A stretch of 64,000 bases of DNA from Neostapfia colusana (Eukaryota > Streptophyta > Magnoliopsida > Poales > Poaceae). Where the stretch lies: assembly GCA_030760725.1 (NCBI GenBank), contig JASWHV010000005.1, positions 88,976,622 to 89,040,621 of the forward strand. The letters are read 5' to 3'. Shown piece after piece: positions 46,101 to 58,446 of this stretch (position 1 is the stretch's first letter; each line of letters starts with the position of its first letter). The notes under the pieces are model-generated. The model saw only the letters and a list, made by a program, of their open reading frames with translations. It did not search any database and had not been told where the DNA came from. The translations under genes and the position numbers were made by a program.

Positions 46101-47466
46101 AAACCTGCGCCGACGCGCCCTACAGCACCAGCACAGCTCTAGGAAGATCGGCACAACCTCAAAATGGCTTGGGAGTGGCTGCAAATGGGTTGTCGCCGTG
46201 CGACCAAATGGGTCCGCCATGAACACCTCTAGTCGAGCTCGAATTCCGTCGTGCTGAGGTGTTTTCAGGCGCTAGATCCTAGAGGAGAAATGACCGCCGG
46301 CTAATCCAGCGTCTATGTGCTAAATTTTATGACTTAAGGAGGATAAGAGGGCAAGAATTTGAAGGAGTCATACCGGAAGCTCGGAATGGGGTCGCCGGAG
46401 CAAAACTTCGAAATTCGCCGGCGATACTTCACGGTATGGCCTGAGCATGGGCTGAGAGCAGCACAGCACCCGTGCGCGTCCGTAGGTGTGATCGTTCGGC
46501 CGTGGAACCCGCTGTGGAGGGCTGTCCACGAGCGCCCGATCACTTTCTCGGCTTAGGTCGCCGCCGCGGCGGTCGTTCTCGGGCACCGGAGGCCGCAGCT
46601 CACTTGCTCATGGGTCAGGGAGGTGGAGGCCGAGCTCGCAGTGATGTTTAGCAGCTCAGGGGAGGAGAGAGCGTGGTGGTTTTGCCGTTCTTCCGATCGG
46701 ACCGAGAGGCGGAGGGGAAGACGGCCGTTGGCCGTGCGCTCGCGAGGAGAGAAGAAGGGATGGCCTTTGCTTCGTCCAGGGGGGGTTTATCAGGTCGCAG
46801 AACCGCCTCTGGGCTCCGTGTGTGGGGAAATGCAGCAGCTGGTGGCGCTGCCGAGCGCCCCTGGCTCCACGGTGGGAGCAGCTCTTGGCCCACGTGCTGC
46901 TCGACGATTTTCCCCACTGGGGCTGAGACTTAAGGTGCAAGGCTCCTCTTTTAGCTCTATGACATGTGGGTCCCACTCCATATTTCCTCCCCAAATATCT
47001 TCTCAAGCTGATCCTCTTAATTCCCCCAATCCTGAGTTTAAAGTGTGGGTTAGAATTTGCATCCTTCCAATTCAGTTTGAATTTGCTTTCCAAATTTGAA
47101 TTTGGTTGAAGTTTGCAAATTCTCCTCTTTAACTCCCTTTTGAGCCCACCCTATAAATGAAAAGTTTGTGAACAAACTTTTCCTTATAATCCCAACTATA
47201 GGGCTGCTTGTTTATTCAAAGTTTTTGGTCACTACATGTGTGAACTTTGAATTTAAAATCTGATTTTTAAACTTACATGCAAGGAGGTATTTAAGTCCTT
47301 ATTGGTCCAACACTTTTCAATAAAAAGGTGAACCTCATGTTGGATATTCATCCATATTTTACCTTGCATGAAGAAAAATTTTAGCAAGTCCCATTTTTCC
47401 TGTCATTGCCACACATATGAACTCAAACCATAGTTTTTATTCATACACATTTTTGGGACTTTTACA
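43106..47466 (-). repeat. Gy-E 5' LTR (4361 bp)
   Basis: On the + strand it runs from TGTAATGGCTCTG to GGGACTTTTACA and is collinear with 32659-37022, with scattered single-base differences and a few short indels. It contains the same GC island (about 45775-46930) and the same palindrome (about 47159-47182). Confidence 0.93.
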
Positions 47467-47707
47467 AAAGGAACAAGTTTCAATGGGAGAACTTGAACTT
47501 CAAGAGGACCTGACTTACGCAGAACACCCTGTCCGAATCTTGGACGTAAAGGAAAGGGTCACCCGAAACAAGGTTATTCGATGGTGCAAGGTACAATGGA
47601 GCCATCACACTGAAGCTGAAGCCACATGGGAGCGAGAAGAGGATATCAAGGCAGAATTTCCCCATCTATTTTCTACTAACGAATCTCGAGGACGAGATTC
47701 AATCTAA
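47467..47707 (+). pseudogene. Gy-D pol C-terminus (chromodomain-like tail)
   Basis: After the right edge of Gy-E the Gy-D reading resumes with EQVSMGELELQEDLTYAEHP and continues VRILDVKERVTRNKVIRW, WSHHTEAEATWEREEDIKAE. It ends at the natural TAA 47705-47707. The order and spacing match Gy-B 10440-10620, where no insertion is present. This tail is the Tekay-type chromodomain-like segment. Confidence 0.9.
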
Positions 47708-47719
47708 GGGGGGTAGATT
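47706..47719 (+). other. Gy-D polypurine tract
   Basis: AAGGGGGGTAGATT lies directly before the 3' LTR start (47720). Confidence 0.85.
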
Positions 47720-50700
47720 TGTGACACCCTCATCTCGGGTGTCAGCATATTTTCACGAGTTATGAAGAAGAAAACATTCTACGAAAAGATGGAACAATGA
47801 CAAGTACCAAAAGGATAGCCAATAAATCTCTCAGTGAGCATCGAAGGCAACTACCGCGGCCAACCGGCCACGTGGCGTGTTCGGAGCTCGTCCCTGCGAG
47901 GTAAAGAGAGATCCACTGCTGAAAGAGCTACGTGGCGGGTTCGGGGCTTGTCGCCACGAAGGGAAAAGGTTCGACCTTGTGAGACACGTGTTGCCCACGG
48001 AGCTAGCCTCTGCGGAAGAAGCAAAGGCATTTTTCGTAGGACACATGTCATCCTCGGAGCTAGCCCTCGCGGAAATCAGAGGACCCGTCACGTGGGATAC
48101 GTGTCGATCTCGGAGCTCATCTCAAGAAGAATCCGGATCTATCGAACACGTGTTGCCACCGGAGCTTATCTCCGGGAGGTCTTTCGTTGCTAGACACGTG
48201 TCGACTTCGGGGCATGTTCCTGAGGAAAGAAGAGGGGGAAGACCGGCGCTAACACGTGGCGTGCGTGGAGCTCACCTCCAAAAGAGGGAGAGGTCTCGGT
48301 CGACTGACACGTGGAACAACCGGAGCTCGTCTCTGCGGAGGAGTAGATACCAGGCCCCGGGTGGACACGTGGAGCCTCCGGAGCTCATCACCGTGGAGGT
48401 AACGAGTCTGGAGCGGTTTTGACGCGTAAAGATACCGGTACGCAACAGAAACCGATCTAAACTCCGTGGTGTTACCAAAAATAAGACGTCAGGATCCAAC
48501 AAAGATCTGAATAAGACTCTTATTCGGGATCCAATCAGATTAGGGCTCTTCTCTTCCTGATTATAAATAGAGCCCAAAACCTCTGGCCGAAACCACAAAC
48601 TTCTCTTTCAACTCCTGAGCTGACGACTTAGAGCCCTAGCCCTAACTCGCCGAGCAAAACATCGCCGAAGCGCAACAAGGAAGATCATCAGAGAAGGACC
48701 AAGCGGTCTGGGGAGAACCTCGAAGACAAGAAGAGCGTGAGGTAGGACTTCAATACCACCTTATGACATCATCGTGTTCGTCTCTTGCATCTGTTTCAAT
48801 TCCTTTCGAACAGAAGCCTTCTCGTGGGCAGATCACTCGATGATCAGTTTGATCTAAAGACAAGATCATCGCCACGTCCACATTTGATCCGAACACCTCT
48901 GTCCATGCAAGCCATGCAAGAGCACAACAATCAAATAGCAATTATAGGATAGCATGCATGTGCATCATCGCACCTAGTTTAAGGTTTGTGCATAAATATT
49001 GATTGCTGTGAATCCTGTATGCACGTGATCCTACCTAGCAGGACAAGCTCAGGGAGCTGTCTACGATGAGCTGCAGCAACAAGGTTTTGAGAATCAAGAA
49101 CAACCGGAACCGCAAGTACAAGGCAAGTGCTCCTTGACCATATTGATCCTATGTTTTGGGCAAAACTGTTTTGTTTTGCGAAAAGGTGTGCGTACTGAGT
49201 CAAACATGATGGGAAACCCTTTTATAGGAGTTTACTAGTTTTGGTTGAACCACCCTTGTCACCCGGGAAGTTTTATAAGTCGGGTATGGTTTTTGCTTTA
49301 TGCTTTGCTGAGTCTATGGGATTGGGAAGCGAGATAGATGTGTCTAGCTAACTGCACTCGTATTGATAAAAAGAAACTGATGTTAATAATGAACATGGAT
49401 CGGAGGGAGATCTAGGCAAGACTGGGTTTGTGAATGAGGTAGCATGAGATGGTGGTTTACTTGCCATAGATCTAAGGACCGGTTCATGCATGCACATGCC
49501 AGGATAACAGTGCCACCACAAGGCCAAGTATGGGTGCGGCTTAGCTGAGTAATTATGTAAGTTGCTAGAGTGTTATGGACTGTGGAAGGCGCGGGGAATG
49601 GGAGTCGAGTGAGGACTGCCCTGGGAATTGCATGGCACAAGAGGGGGCCCGTAGGTGGGAGAATTGGAGATTCTAGCCAGCCGGTGAAACCTTAGTGAGT
49701 CCATACATCTAGTAACCCCTTTGTAAAGGCTATTTTGTGATCTCTTGACCATACACCGACGGATGTGTACTGGTATAATGGAGGTTCTGCAGTCGCTGAC
49801 GGGTGACGAAATCACAAACTTGTGGGTAAAGAGGTGCAAACTCTGCAGAGTTATTAAAACTGTCATGATAGCCGAGCTTACGGTCACGAGCACCTGGCTA
49901 AACTGCCATTATTAGTTGGGATGGTTATGGAATAGTTTTTGGGATGGTTATTGGAATGGTTTTTGGGATGGTTATTGGAATGGTTTTTGGGATGGTTATT
50001 GGGAAGGTTCTTGGTTATGGTTATTAGTTTGGAACTGTTATGTCTGGATGATGAGATGTCTGCATGACTGTTGGGTCATGACATGGGATTGGTCTCGGTG
50101 TGAGACGAGGTTGATTTGTGAGATGAGATGGTAGCGAATACGAGGAGGTATTCGTGAGTATGAATAAAGGATTGGTTAATGTTCGGATGGAACACGGGGA
50201 GTGATGAAGGTACGTTGGTAATTTAATATATGCTGGGATTACATTCATCTAAAGTAAAGTTGCTGTTTTATCATGGTTTTACAAGATTGCTTTTCTGCAA
50301 ATAAGCCTTTTATGCCTACCTTGTTTATGAGCTGCATATCATGTGTTTTCCCGCACTTGCTGAGTACGTTATTGTACTCAACCTTGCATTATTACTTCAT
50401 CCTCAGCAGCAGGAGAAGCCTACTATGAAGATCAAGTGGAACATTATGGCGTGTGATCTGTTCTCAACCTTGCCTGTGGAGGGAGTAGAGATGGAGCCAC
50501 TTCTGCTTAGTTTTGCTTCCGCATTAGTTTTTGCTTCCGCATTTAAATAAGGACTTCCGCTGCATAGAAATAAGACTTCCGCTGTAAACATGAGTCCAAG
50601 ACTCATGAGGTATTGTAATAAACTTTGTTAATCGTGGTAATATATAATCTGAATTCAGTTTGTGGAACGTATGTGTATGTGTGAAGAACATCCTGGGCAC

Positions 50701-50755
50701 ACATATGCATTAGTTCTCGGTTCCGTGGTTTTTCCACAGAATTGAGGGCGTCACA
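47720..50755 (+). repeat. Gy-D 3' LTR (3036 bp)
   Basis: It matches the 5' LTR nearly base for base, from TGTGACACCC to GGGCGTCACA. A 24 bp repeat (GGGATGGTTATTGGAATGG plus TTTTT) near 49917-50010 has about three and a half units, against about one and a half in the 5' LTR. The right TSD GTAGC is at 50756-50760. Confidence 0.93.
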
Positions 50756-51070
50756 GTAGCACCTACACTTTGAGCACACATATTAAATATTAATCTTAGA
50801 ATATGGAATAGCTTAATTATTTTCATAGGTTGTGTTTCAATAAGAACTATCATGAGGACGATTAAGTTTGATTTAGTTTATTTCAGTTGTGATGGTCGAA
50901 TGATGCTATTATGCCTTTCTATATTAATACACATATTTCTGTGACCGTTTGCCGCAGCTGTTAAGAATTACAACAAAAACTTTGTCAAAATTTTCTAATG
51001 ATTTTTACACATAGTAGGAAATTGTAGATGTTGTATTAGCATTCAGAGTAGTGGTACTTGGGGCGTTACA
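50756..51070 (+). repeat. Gy-F LTR, right end
   Basis: This is the 3' end of the LTR interrupted by Gy-D, finishing GGGGCGTTACA. The first five bases are the right TSD of Gy-D. Confidence 0.75.
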
Positions 51071-51071
51071 G

Positions 51072-51086
51072 TTGGTACTCAGAGCC
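51072..51086 (+). other. Gy-F primer-binding site
   Basis: TTGGTACTCAGAGCC follows the LTR end by one base. It is the initiator-Met-tRNA type site with an extra C. Confidence 0.75.
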
Positions 51087-51258
51087 AGGTCGTACCGTAG
51101 GCCTACAATTAAAAAACTGACACACTTATGCACACTAGGATGGGATTCATGGGCATACTCTGCATTCTTGTTTCGGTTGCATATTTTCTTTTGTGTTCAT
51201 TTTGTCATGCTGATATGTTGTTAATCATACTTATGTTATATTTCAATCCAATAGAGTG

Positions 51259-52145
51259 ATGCCGCCTAAAAGGAGTGCACGTTTGGTCGCACATGAGAGG
51301 GATCGTGGTAGAGGTTGTAGTGGTGGCAGAGGTAGAGGTGACGTTAATCAGGATGTTGTTCACGACCAAGTGAACCAAGTGAATGAAGAAGTTGAAGGGG
51401 GGAGAGGAACACTCAGTTGTTGTTGAAGCTTCTATCGCTCGGTGTTCAAATGGCGTGCCCTAGTCAATGACATTTGCTAGGTGGATGTCCATGCGCTTGG
51501 ACACATTTGATGGTTCTGGAACACCTACTGATGCTGCTGATTGGTTGCGCAAGATGGAGAAAGTCATGGTTGCCTGTCAGATGATAGGGGAGGTGATGAT
51601 CTTGTTTAATCCACACCAGTTGGTAGGTCCAGCTGATATATGGTGGGTAGGAGTGTGTGATGCGTGGACTCCTGGTCGTTGTGCCATCACTTGGGAGATT
51701 TTCTTGACGCAATTCGGGGCTAAAATATTATCCAGATTTATTTAGAGACAAGATGAATGATGCACTAAACCATATTCAGCAAGGGGACAAAACGGTTGAT
51801 GAGTATTTGAGGGATTTCGGCAACATTGTTGGCTTTGTGCCTAGTGTTGCGAGTGATTAGTGTGAGAAATCTAGAATATTTTTCAGGGGGCTTAATGCTC
51901 GATACAGGGAGGTGATGGGAAGAAATCCTCCCACCACATACCTTACGGCTGTTGAGGAGGCTAGAGGTATGGAGACTCAGTTTCAACTTATAGTTTTACA
52001 GCAGAGACGTAGTGGATGTGTGAGTAACACATTAGGTGACCACAAGAGGGTTCATCAGGATGGAGGAGAGCCCACTTAACAACCCTCTCTCAAGAAGTCT
52101 AAGATGATCAATTCCACTCAGCAATCCTTCAAACCTAAGCAGTCA
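51259..52145 (+). pseudogene. Gy-F gag remnant
   Basis: The start is ATG at 51259 (MPPKRSARLVAHERDRGRG, then a Gly/Arg-rich stretch). A stop at about 51424-51426 ends this reading. The next frame (51467-51745) has the Gag core MRLDTFDGSGTPTDAADWLR and NPHQLVGPADIWW. A third piece (about 51751-52010) has HIQQGDKTVDEYLRDF and RGLNARYREVMG with another stop. The rest of gag and all of pol are absent. Similarity is to plant gypsy Gag in general; the family is distinct from Gy-D and Gy-E. Confidence 0.8.
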
Positions 52146-52169
52146 GAGCCTTAGTCTTTCATGGGGCAG

Positions 52170-53313
52170 TGTGGCGGATCGGAATCCGCTCATCCAGGAT
52201 CACAGAGGGTGGTGCCGCACGATGCGACACCCGACAGCACACATCATGAGGACACATTATATTACATGGGAAAACCAACTGGAACTGTACAAACTAGTAC
52301 AATAGTCAGTTACAAACTAGTGTCTTTATTACACAGGGGAAGTTTCTTTTATACAACTCACGCCCGCCTATCTAGCAAAAGTCGGTTGCCCAGCCCTAGG
52401 GCAACCCACACTAGCTGCACTACTCAGCTCAGCGCGGCGGGTACGGCTCCCATTCAGCCGTAGTCCCTGACGGAGGGTAACCCTCGCCGGTGGACTCGTA
52501 ACCCGAGTCCGTGGGTGGCTCCTCACCTGAAAAACACTTAAGCAGCAACCGTGTGCATGAGGGCTCAACAAGACTTAACCGACTCACCTAGGCATGAAAC
52601 TCTACATGAGGTGTACAATGAACATAGGATAGTAACATTGCAGCAAATGGACACGCCTACAAGTTCATCCTTAATTCATCTTTTAGCAATAAGTTAACAG
52701 TTCGGGAATATGAAATTTAGTAAGCAATATTTGGTGGCACACATGTAGCAATACAATTATATCATAACAGCAATATTGAATCATCACATTTCATACATTA
52801 GCCTACGTCACGACTCAGTGACCAAGTGGTACTCTTCACCGTGAGGGACGGTGAATCGACTCAATATACACCTGCAGGGACACCCAAAGAGCATGTCACG
52901 TACGCCCACCCGTGGAGCTGCACAGCACGCTCACTCGATGTCGTACGGGACAACCTTTCACCCAACAGCCCAAACGTCGAGCCGGTCGCACCAAAACGAG
53001 CAGGAGGTTCCCTACACGGAGAATCTCTCTCTATGCCCGTTAGCAGATTTCCACCTTGCTGCCCTCAGCCTACACCTATAAATTGGTGCGTTATGCCTCG
53101 ACGCCCGGAGGTTTAGGTTACATCGGTTTATCGGGGCCCATATATCCGATATGCCTTAGGTACGTTCAAACTTGATCAGCCTGGGCCGCACACGGATCGG
53201 TCCTCAATCGACACGGACCGGGCTGCGCACACAAGACTCCCTCTTGCTGCGCCCTAGCCCCTGCCAAGCCTCATTTTTATTACTAAGGTGATCTCACATC
53301 ACTCGAACCAATC
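52170..53313 (-). repeat. Gy-H: Gy-E-related LTR fragment
   Basis: It begins TGTGGCGGATCGG. It shares with the Gy-E LTR the GGTGGTGCCG...GCGACACCC block and ACACATCAT...TATTACAT (52205-52270), and the CATCGGTTTA...CACGGATCGGTCC block (53115-53220 against 33690-33790). It is therefore an LTR of a related minus-oriented family. It is cut at 53313 by Si-2, and any remainder would lie beyond the window. No genes. Confidence 0.7.
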
Positions 53314-54929
53314 TGTAGGATCGAAGAGCACGTGAAAAGCTACCAGAGGGGGGGTGAATGGTAGATTAAAACTTTTCGCAGCGGAAACAACAAAAACCCC
53401 TCAGCAAAAAATCAATCGGTTAAAGAAACCGTGTGTGCAAGTGTTTTAAAACGTGTTCAACCGTGAAAAATCAAGTAGAGAGGTAGAGAATCAAGTCACG
53501 GATCTAATGCAATAAGGATCACTTGAAAACACGAAGTAAAACTTGGGATACGATCAAAACATTAAACGAAGATCAATCTGTTCTACCCGATATAAAACAG
53601 ATCTGCAACGCTGCAAAGAAACTAGTGTATCTCAAAAACTACAGATCCGAAGCTCGTGAAATTTTCACACATGATATATAATTGAGTTGTGAAGACAACC
53701 CAAAAAGAATCACGTCAATCGGATCTGTAAAACTCGAGTTATGAACGAAACACCGAAGCAACGTCGGTCTGTCCAGAAACTCGGCGAGAAAGACTTGACG
53801 AAAAACAAGTCGGACAAACAAGACACAAAAACTCCTCGAAACTTTGAACTTTATTCAATAGAAACACAAGAGGAACAGCCCAAATTCGTGCACCCACGAG
53901 TCTTGGCCCCCCGTGCTTATATAACCAGCACTAAGGCCAACTCAACTCAAACTAGGACTCCTACTCCTACTTGGATTCAAACTGTGACTTTCCAATACTG
54001 CTCAAGACTCTTCCATACGCAGATAGAAGCAATCTTAAGACTTCCAAACACCTTAGAAACGTCCCAAACATTCCTAAAATAACTCAAATTCGTGACCCAA
54101 ACGAAATCCTATCATAACCAACTCAAAACTTTCCATATTTGAGTCAAACACGACTCAGCCGCAATCTGAGTCCATAACCTAGTCGGTTGAACCTTTCCGA
54201 CCAATTCTTTACGTCCACATCTCTTCATCACGCCTTGGAACAATGTTGCCATGTCCATGCACTCCTTGCACACGTGCAAACACCTTCCAATAACGTACAC
54301 GCAACCTTCATATGCACTGCCCTTGATCCAAACATGCTGCGCGACCTCCCGATCAACTCAACCACAGCTCTTGGTTGTTGGAACCTCATCTCCTCCCTGA
54401 GACTAGTCCAAGGATCCCGTCACCAGCCATGTCTTGAACTCAAGCAACACCTGCACATGAATGAACAACGAATTCTTCCGAGCACAAGTCCTCGACTTGA
54501 CTCACGTTAGTTCGAAAACCACAACACGTTACATGAGCACGTCACATAAGCATGTTGCAAACCATATCAAATGATAACAGCCATAACCACCAAAACACAC
54601 CAAAAACTTAGCAAATTAATACTAAGCAAACCTTCCCATAAAGCAAGTTTGAAACATTGCGAGTTAAAAGCAAAAACAGGATGCTGCAGTTCTACGAGTT
54701 GAACTTCACGGGAGCTCCCTAAAAACAAGCTCCGGACCTCACAGAAGCTCTTCGGACCTTGCAGGAGCTCTCCGGACCTTGCGTCGGACCTTGCCAACAC
54801 TTGGCGGACCTAACAAAGAACTTGTCGGACCTTGCCACAGAAGAATGTTTTGGCAATATTCAAAACTTTGAATGTTAATGCTAACTTTTATCCTAATTGC
54901 CAATGTATTCAGCACACATAGGTCTCACA
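53314..54929 (-). repeat. Si-2 3' LTR (1616 bp)
   Basis: The ends are TGTAGGATCG (53314) and GGTCTCACA (54929). It is similar to the 5' LTR start at 61422 and to the Si-1 LTR. A minus-strand TATA-like box TTATATAAG is at 53917-53925. The U3 end (54720-54835) has CGGACCTTG repeats, fewer than in Si-1. Confidence 0.9.
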
Positions 54930-55914
54930 ATCTCCCCCTTGATGAATGCATTGGCAACACCAATTAAAATCCGAACATTGGCTTATGAAAAGTTTTGAAA
55001 AGCTTTGAAAACTCATTTCTCCCCCTTTATTAATTTCTCCCCATTTTTTAAAATCAGAGAAGGAAGAAAGTGTATAGCATATGCAAAGTGTAAAAAAATC
55101 TCTCCTTATACATATTTCTCCCCCTTTTGACAATGTATTCAGCAAGGTTCAAAAAAGAAATTTTTAAATGTTATCAGCATATTATAACATATACATACAA
55201 AACAAAGCTCATCCAAGTCATACTATCAGGTTACTTACACTATCACATCAATGAGATACATAAAGTAGTGTAAGCCATGCTAGAGATCAAATGTATTTTT
55301 CAGTTTAAGCAAGTCATGATCTCCCTTACTCAACTATTTCAAAACCTGAAAACATGACACTTGTTGCTGCATTTTTATTATTCATAATCATTTAAGGCAC
55401 AAAGTTGATCATATGATATTTGCAAGAGATTATATGCCGCATCAGCCTTATTCTAACCAACCAAGCCAAGCCTATGTCATTTGACAATCAGAAGCTTAAG
55501 GACATGGTTTTAGTCATACACAATTCCTTCCAAGTTCATATCTTAGTGCAATGATAAGCAATCTCGAAAGAAGAAGCGCGATCATGCATATTCTCTTGAT
55601 CTTTTCTCAATTTTTTATTTGAAAACTCAAAATGTGAGCTGATCACTTGATTAAATTTTTTATGATTAAAAGCACTTGTGAGCACGCAACAAGTTCAAAA
55701 CAGCAAGAAAGTTTGATCATGACCAGATTTAGTGTAAGTAATTATTCCAATTACTAGTCATGGCAAAAACTACAAAATGTATAACATGAGTAATGTAGTA
55801 AGAACTTTCGGCCTGTAAAAGGAATCACAAAGTCATATATGTATGAAATACTATGCTCATATTATTTTAGTTTCAGATTCACACATAGACTTTCAAAGTT
55901 TCAAAAATTCCCCC
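54930..55914 (-). other. Si-2 3' non-coding region with multiple polypurine tracts
   Basis: The authentic PPT (minus AAGGGGGAGAT) touches the LTR at 54930-54940. Further minus-strand G-rich tracts are near 55016-55026 (AAAGGGGGAGAAA), 55034-55044 (ATGGGGAGAAA), 55121-55134 (AAAAGGGGGAGAAA) and 55908-55916 (GAGGGGGAA). Nearly 1 kb has no protein-coding signal. A run of conserved extra PPTs between pol and the 3' LTR is a described trait of Sireviruses. Confidence 0.75.
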
Positions 55915-58446
55915 TCAATTTAAGCCATGAGGATGCATAACCCCTATTTCACTACGAATGAAACAAAAACGAGTGAAATCCAAAGGTTTTGTAAAAATAT
56001 CAGCCAATTGTTGTTCGGTATAAACATGGTGAAGCACAATGTTTCCTTTTTCAACATTATCACGAAGAAAGTGATACCTAATGTCAATGTGCTTTGTTCT
56101 AGAGTGTTTCACGGGGTTTTTAGCAATACAAATTGCTCTAGTGTTATCACAAAATAGTGGAACACTATCTAAATCAACCCCAAAGTCCTTAAGTGTTTGA
56201 ACAATCCAAAGAATTTGTGAGCAAGCGCTAGCCGCAGCTACATATTCAGATTCGGCCGTGGATTGTGCAACTGAACTTTGTTTTCTAGAGGACCAAGCAA
56301 CAAGTGAATTACCAAGAAAATGACAAGCACCCGAAGTACTTTTCCTATCAATCCTACAACTCCCAAAATCAGCATCCGAAAAAGCTTTCAAAGAAACGGT
56401 TGAGGAAGAAGGAAGAAAAATGCCAAATTCTTGAGTTCCATGTAGGTACCTGAGAATCCTTTTGATGGCTTGGCGATGTGAAGCACGTGGAGAAGCTTGA
56501 AAACGTGCACAAAGACATACGATGAATTGCATGTCCGGTCTTGACGCCGTGAGATACAAAAGTGATCCAATCATACTTCTGTATTCTTTTTTATCGACCG
56601 GGTCACCATCTTCGTCAAGTTCAAGTGTTGTTGCTGTTCTCATTGGTGTCCGAAGAGGCTTGCATCTGTCCATGTTGAAGCGCTTAAGAAGGTCCTTTGT
56701 ATACTTAGTGTGATGCACAAAAGTTCCTTCTTTTGTTTGCTTGTTTTGCAGCCCCAAAAAGTATGTGAGTTCTCCCATCATACTCATCTCAAATTCTGAA
56801 CTCATCATAGCTGAAAACTTGGACACGAGATCATGAGAAGCACAACCAAAGATAATATCATCCACATACACTTGAACGAATAATGAGTCATTGCCATGCT
56901 TAAGTACAAAAAGAGTTTTATCAACCTTGCCCATGGTAAACCCCTTTTCAAGTAAGAATGTTTTTAACCTATCATACCATGCTCTAGGGGCTTGTTTTAG
57001 ACCGTACAAGGCTTTGGACAGTTTGTAAACATGATTAGGAAAATTTGGATTTTCAAAACCCGGTGGCTGCTTAACATAAACCTCCTCCTCTATGTAGCCA
57101 TTAATAAAAGCACTTTTAACATCCATTTGATATAACTTGAAACCTTTAGATGCAGCAAATGCTAATAAAATTCTTATAGCTTCTAATCTAGCAACAGGAG
57201 CAAATGTTTCATCAAAATCTAGACCTTCAATTTGAGTGAAACCTTGAGCAACCAACGTAGCTTTATTCCTAACCACAACCCCATCCTCACTTTGCTTATT
57301 TTTAAATACCCATTTAGTTCCAATTAATGTGTGACCTTGAGGTGGAGGTACAAGTTTCCAAACATTATTTCTTTCAAAATTTTCTAACTCTTCTTGCATG
57401 GCATTAATCCAAGGTTCATTAGTGAGTGCGTGTGATATATCCTTGGGTTCAAAAGAAGCAACAAAAGTAGAATGAGCATGAGAGTTTGGATCGCAAAACC
57501 TGGACCGAGTGACTCGTTCATGCAAGCTTCCAATGATTTGTTGTGGAGGATGACTTTTGAGTACTCGGAGGGGAGTAGACACTTCACAAGCACCTTCTTC
57601 TTCATGTTCGGACCTTTGATTAGGAGAGCTTGTTGATTGAGGAAGGTCCGAACCAGCAGTAGTGACTGTTGGTGCTGGTTGTGGTGCAAAATCAGCAGCT
57701 TGATCGTTATTTACTTCCGAGTTTTCGGGCAGCAGCACCACTTCTTCATCTTCTTCAATAAAAATACTCTCCCCCTGCGGATATGGATCCGGACCTGCAA
57801 TATCGGAGCTAGTACTTGGGCTAGCTTCATCAAAAGAAACCTCGCAAGTCTCCACAATTTTGTTAGTGTCAAGTAAAAGCACACGGTAGCCTCTAGTATG
57901 AGATGGATAACTAAGAAACATGCCATCAACAGATCTAGCTTCAAATTTATCAAGATTACCATGTTTCTTAACAAAGCATTTGCAACCAAAAACCCTAAAG
58001 TGTGTAAAACTAGGCCTATGTCCAAACCGGAGCTCATATGGGGTTTTTCCAAGCTTAGCACGCAAAAAAACATGATTTGAGACATAACAAGCGGTTGCAA
58101 TTGCATCAGCCCAAAATTTCCTAGGAGTTTGATATTCATCAAGCATAGTCCTAGCCATCTCAACTAAGGTCCTGTTCTTTCTTTCTACGACACCATTTTG
58201 TTGTGGTACATAGGGTGAAGAGTATTGATGATCTATTCCATTTTCAGCACAAAAGTGATCAAAGGATTGGTTTTCAAATTCAGTTCCGTTATCACTTCTA
58301 ATTGCTTTTAATGATCCTGGGTGATCAATAGATAATCTAAGAAATAAAGTTCTAAAATGACTAAAAGATTCATTCTTAGATGCCATAAAATAAACCCAAG
58401 AATATCTGGAATAATCATCAACAATCACAAGCACATACCATTTACC
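55915..58446 (-). pseudogene. Si-2 pol: integrase core, reverse transcriptase, RNase H
   Basis: An 839-codon open frame. It begins in the integrase core (VIVDDYSRYSWVYFM, IRSDNGTEFEN, SSPYVPQQNGVVERKNRT with the third catalytic acid). It continues with the copia RT (WVFKNKQSEDG, AFINGYIEEEVYVKQPPGFE, ALYGLKQAPRAWY) with an intact YVDD box at 56857-56868, then RNase H (SDADFGSCRIDRKSTSG, ESEYVAAASACSQILW, ADIFTKPL) to the stop at 55915. A one-base indel near 58446 separates it from the upstream integrase zinc region. Apart from that break this is the best preserved pol in the window. Confidence 0.93.

Larger units (their letters stand above)
32659..47466 (-). mobile_element. Gy-E: 14.8 kb chromovirus-type gypsy element with 4.36 kb LTRs
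   Basis: It is a minus-strand element: 5' LTR 43106-47466, PBS 43091-43103, gag-pol 41557-37088, PPT 37023-37037, 3' LTR 32659-37022. It lies in the integrase/chromodomain part of Gy-D pol, in opposite orientation. The flanks AGAGG (32654-32658) and AAAGG (47467-47471) are a 5 bp TSD with one later change. The two LTRs are almost identical, 4364 and 4361 bp, so it is the youngest dated layer of this nest. Three in-frame stops in gag-pol make it defective. Confidence 0.93.
25008..50755 (+). mobile_element. Gy-D: full-length chromovirus-type gypsy element carrying nested Gy-E
   Basis: The 5' LTR is 25008-27998, the PBS 28001-28014, gag-pol 28408-32658 continuing at 47467-47707, the PPT about 47706-47719 and the 3' LTR 47720-50755. 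It is flanked by a perfect 5 bp TSD GTAGC (25003-25007 and 50756-50760). Removing the 14.8 kb Gy-E insertion leaves an element of about 10.9 kb. The protein order is Gag, protease, RT, RNase H, integrase, chromodomain-like tail, i.e. a Tekay/Del-type chromovirus. One frameshift and two stops in gag-pol plus a changed RT active site make it non-autonomous. Confidence 0.93.
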
